Below are positions 61,889 to 64,000 of a DNA stretch of 64,000 nucleotides, one piece after another. The DNA comes from DATARH01 sp036268425 (GTDB taxonomy: Bacteria; Pseudomonadota; Alphaproteobacteria; ATCC43930; CGMCC-115725): assembly GCA_036268425.1 (NCBI GenBank), contig DATAUE010000175.1, forward strand, positions 24,695 to 88,694, written 5' to 3'. The notes beneath the pieces are model-generated. The model was not told the DNA's origin. It did not search any database and worked only from the letters and a program-made list of their open reading frames with translations. Positions within the stretch are counted from its first letter, which is position 1. Every line of letters starts with the position of its first letter. The translations under genes were made by a program, and so were the position numbers.

Positions 61889-61962
61889 GGCCGGATGGCA
61901 GAGTGGCTATGCAACGGACTGCAAATCCGTGTACAGCGGTTCGATTCCGCTTCCGGCCTCCA
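61889..61962 (+). tRNA. tRNA-Cys (GCA)
   Basis: 74 nt with CCA encoded. Acceptor GGCCGGA pairs with TCCGGCC (61952-61958); discriminator is T61959 and CCA is 61960-61962. The anticodon loop CTGCAAA gives anticodon GCA at 61921-61923. The T-arm GGTTCGATTCC is standard. The DNA just downstream is AT-richer and accessory, so this is a likely integration site. Confidence 0.96.
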
Positions 61963-62297
61963 ATCCCACCCTAACGTTCGATTTAGCCTGTCATTTTGGC
62001 CGCGTGGGTGTGCCGGATCGCGAAGCAACGCGGGCTATGCGCGGCGCCGCCGACGGCCATGATCCTTAATTTCGTCTGATGGCGCGCATCCGCCGCCGAA
62101 CCACTAGACTCAGACCAGTCATGTTCGCTATATGTGCTCATCTGCGGCGGCAAGTTATAGCGGCCGAAACCGACTGATCCGATCTCTATCTCCGCCCGTC
62201 GCCGCCCAAGGCAGTTCCAACTTGAACGGGAATATCGCCGCGCCTAGTTCTTATGCAAACGTGCGGCAAGCCGGTATTGGTTCTGAGGCCGTCTTTA
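61963..62297. other. 335-bp tRNA-adjacent intergenic DNA
   Basis: No credible gene. I found no integrase, no clear repeat of the tRNA 3' end and no hairpin with a T-run. The stretch marks the change from core genome to accessory composition. Confidence 0.5.
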
Positions 62298-63152
62298 ATG
62301 ACGAGAGCAGCTTTGAGCGATGCGGCAAACGACGAGTTGGGCGCGGCCATCACCGCGCCGAAGCCGGCAGACCCGACCGCTGCCCCGTGGGCGTATCTCG
62401 GGCCGATTCATTACCTAATCAGACGCGAAATCGAGTTCATCGTCTATCTCGACGATGATCTTGCTCTTGAATGGTCAACCAATGATGATGAGCACAAGAT
62501 AAAAGACCAGACAAAATTCAACCAACTTATAAGCGAGTCTGCGGTATTAGAAACTACTCCTTGCGATAGGTTCGAGCGTCAAGTCATTCGAGATTTTCGA
62601 CGCTTGGTCGGCGAAGGCGTTGTCCTTGCACTCGATAATGATTACGTTGGCGCTGCCAAAGTTCTCCAATCGGCGCGATTCTTTATCGTCGCGCGTAGCG
62701 AAGAGAAGTCGCGTTGCTGGTATCTGACATCGTCGATAGTGGCAAGCGCCCCATTCGCACTGATTGTGACTGTGTTGTGGGCGTGGCGGCAAACTCTAGC
62801 GCAGGTCCTTGGTGAAGGCGCGTTTTGGCTCATCCTAACTACGAGCGCTGGTGCGATTGGCGCATTGTTCTCAGTCATTCTGCGCTCCGGGAAGATGTAG
62901 CTTGATTCTTCTGCCGGACCTTTTCAGCACTTTCTGGAAGGTTGTTCTCGGATACTAGCCGGTGCTATCTCGGGAGGGATAGTAGGATTGGCGCTCGATG
63001 CCGGGCTGATACTCGCCCCATTGACGGAAGGGTACAGGCATCATTCGGTAATGATCCTGGCTGCTCTCGCTGCCGGTGCCACTGAGCGGATGGCAAATTC
63101 GATCATTGCAAAGATCGGTGCTAGTCAACCGGAAACCCGTTCATCGTCGTAG
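62298..63152 (+). pseudogene. Membrane protein gene split by an in-frame TAG
   Basis: From ATG 62298 (GAGG upstream) the frame runs 200 codons to TAG 62898-62900. Reading on in the same frame gives 83 more sense codons to TAG 63150, and the continuation (LDSSAGPFQHFLEGCSRI, then a Gly-rich hydrophobic stretch) suits the preceding FSVILRSGKM. Predicted layout: soluble N-terminus (1-140), helix 141-163, helix 175-195, amber, then two further helices. A CAG-to-TAG change would explain it. Either a decayed gene or amber readthrough. No named family recognised. It lies just before the caspase-like gene on the same strand. Confidence 0.72.
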
Positions 63153-63163
63153 GCGGCAGTCTA

Positions 63164-63802
63164 ATGAAACGCAGTGCTCTTATTATCTCTAATCCCGGCC
63201 GAGATGACGAAGAAAACTACTGCCGAGGAGTTGGGAGGGATGCCGTCAATTTTCAAGAATTTCTGATGTCTCCCATTGGTGGGTTATGGCGTTCAGATGA
63301 GATCAAAAACCTTTGGCGACCCTCAAAGAAACATGTCAAGGAGGCAATTCAAGAACATTCAGAGGCTCAGTATTCGGCGACAATCTTCTGTGGCCACGGA
63401 CATCATTCACGCCGTACCGATTCGACAATCGTAGAGCTTCGGCCAGGCGTTGACATGGACTCTGACGATTTGCGTGTAGGAGCCCGGCGACATACTTTAA
63501 TTCTCGATTGCTGTCGCGTGATCGCACCACCGCAACCTACTGTAGCTATGGATGAAGCGGTCATCGCCAAGAAAGCCGACACAATCAATCCATCGGATTG
63601 TCGTTCCTATTATGACGTGCGAGTCGGGCAGTGTGCTCCGGGCGTGATAGTCGCGTTTGCATGCTGTCCGGGCGAAACGGCCGGTGATGATGATCTTCGA
63701 GGAGGTTATTACTCATACAACTTGATTAACGCGGCAACGGCGTGGAAAAATCAAGAAATAGGTAACGTAGATACTAGGGTGTGGACTCAATCGGACCAAT
63801 AG
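63164..63802 (+). CDS. Caspase-like (C14) protease, C-terminus replaced by an IS end
   Basis: 212 residues as read; the first ~204 are host sequence. Catalytic His is in IFCGHGHHS (about His78) and catalytic Cys in LILDCCR (Cys117), as in metacaspase/caspase-like domains. The segment VIVAFACCPGETA is a further family strand. The last residues and the stop (63800-63802) come from the insertion sequence starting near 63777, so the native C-terminus, often a second effector or sensing domain, is lost or lies beyond the IS. Bacterial caspases serve in programmed death and phage defence. Start 11 nt after the membrane-protein frame. Confidence 0.78.
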   Translation: MKRSALIISNPGRDDEENYCRGVGRDAVNFQEFLMSPIGGLWRSDEIKNLWRPSKKHVKEAIQEHSEAQYSATIFCGHGHHSRRTDSTIVELRPGVDMDSDDLRVGARRHTLILDCCRVIAPPQPTVAMDEAVIAKKADTINPSDCRSYYDVRVGQCAPGVIVAFACCPGETAGDDDLRGGYYSYNLINAATAWKNQEIGNVDTRVWTQSDQ

Positions 63803-64000
63803 ATGAGGGCGGCGACGAGGGACAAGCCTGCGAGGAAGTTTCGGGCGAGTTTGTCGTATCGGGTAGCGATGGCGCGGAAGTCTTTTGATGCGGCAGTTGG
63901 TGCGCTCGATGACGTTACGCCACTTGTAGCGCTCGGGATCGAAGGGGAAGAGGCGCTTGCGATTGGTCTTGTTGGGAATGACGGCAAGGGTACCGCGGCT
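63777..64000. mobile_element. End of an IS5-family insertion sequence
   Basis: The boundary GGGTGTGGACTCAA begins near 63777, directly after CTA (63774-63776), a plausible target. The transposase gene runs inward on the minus strand and exits the window, so only one end is seen. Confidence 0.72.
63787..64000 (-). pseudogene. IS5-type transposase, C-terminal part, frameshifted
   Basis: Minus strand, partial (start outside the window). One frame gives TLAVIPNKTNRKRLFPFDPERY, KWRNVIERTNCRIK. The next gives KDFRAIATRYDKLARNFLAG and the end LVAALIYWSD. The change falls in a run of four A's (63883-63886 on +); one extra base explains it. The Glu of the DDE triad is in NVIERTNC. A terminal frameshift of this kind is not the usual programmed site of the family, so this copy is probably inactive. 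Confidence 0.75.

Noticed and set aside
62298..63152. Gasdermin-type pore protein beside the caspase-like gene
   Set aside because: The protein has several hydrophobic helices and no gasdermin-like beta fold pattern.

Overview
The window is GC-rich, densely packed bacterial chromosome and most likely comes from an alphaproteobacterium. The main evidence is a minus-strand housekeeping block in the order rpoZ, rel/spo (RSH), acpS, lepB, rnc, era, recO, parC. Supporting evidence is an ELM1/DUF1022 protein, a cysteine-free bL31, a trxB-LysR pair and many CaiB-type CoA-transferases. I cannot fix the order or genus from the sequence alone.

Layout. 0-8 kb: the start of a class III CoA-transferase gene (cut by the window edge), a decayed ABM-type monooxygenase remnant, an RND efflux adaptor/pump pair overlapped by a MarR regulator, and, after a long AT-rich intergenic stretch, a response regulator with a c-di-GMP phosphodiesterase (EAL) domain. 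8-13 kb: cupin dioxygenase-like, SDR, Sir2 deacylase, alpha/beta hydrolase, RlmM-like methyltransferase and an SDR lacking its catalytic Ser and Lys. 13.1-14.4 kb: a small AT-rich accessory island with a DUF3467-like gene and two unknown genes that overlap out of frame by 241 nt. 14.4-26.5 kb: flavin monooxygenase/acyl-CoA dehydrogenase-like gene, xerC, DUF484, priA, a HAD phosphatase, pyrD, a 2-keto-4-pentenoate hydratase relative, dapB, murJ and trpS. 26.5-35.6 kb: catabolic genes (second acyl-CoA dehydrogenase-like, M81/MlrC peptidase, alpha/beta hydrolase, tandem MetX-like paralogues, SGNH hydrolase, class V aminotransferase), then rpmE and an Lrp regulator. 35.7-52.8 kb: ELM1-like protein, a 637-residue protein I do not recognise, trxB-lysR, a family 5 solute-binding protein with a TauD-type dioxygenase, DUF3750, an 870-residue double CoA-transferase, MarC, a TPR protein, an orphan CoxL-type molybdenum hydroxylase and a zinc alcohol dehydrogenase. 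52.8-61.7 kb: the housekeeping block, with a nested inverted repeat between era and recO.

61.9-64 kb: tRNA-Cys followed by an accessory segment. It holds a membrane protein interrupted by an in-frame amber codon, then a caspase-like (C14) protease whose 3' end is replaced by the end of an IS5-type insertion sequence with its own frameshift. This looks like a two-gene effector module (caspase plus membrane protein) in decay beside a tRNA, and it is the best candidate here for an undescribed system. The overlapping gene pair at 13.5-14.4 kb is the second.

Working together: the efflux operon (adaptor, pump, MarR) is a self-contained detoxification unit. The repeated CoA-transferases, acyl-CoA dehydrogenase-like enzymes, SDRs, hydrolases and TauD enzyme suggest a heterotroph of organic acids, aromatics or xenobiotics. 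The 52.8-61.7 kb block supplies stringent response, lipid carrier activation, secretion, RNA processing, ribosome assembly, repair and chromosome decatenation.
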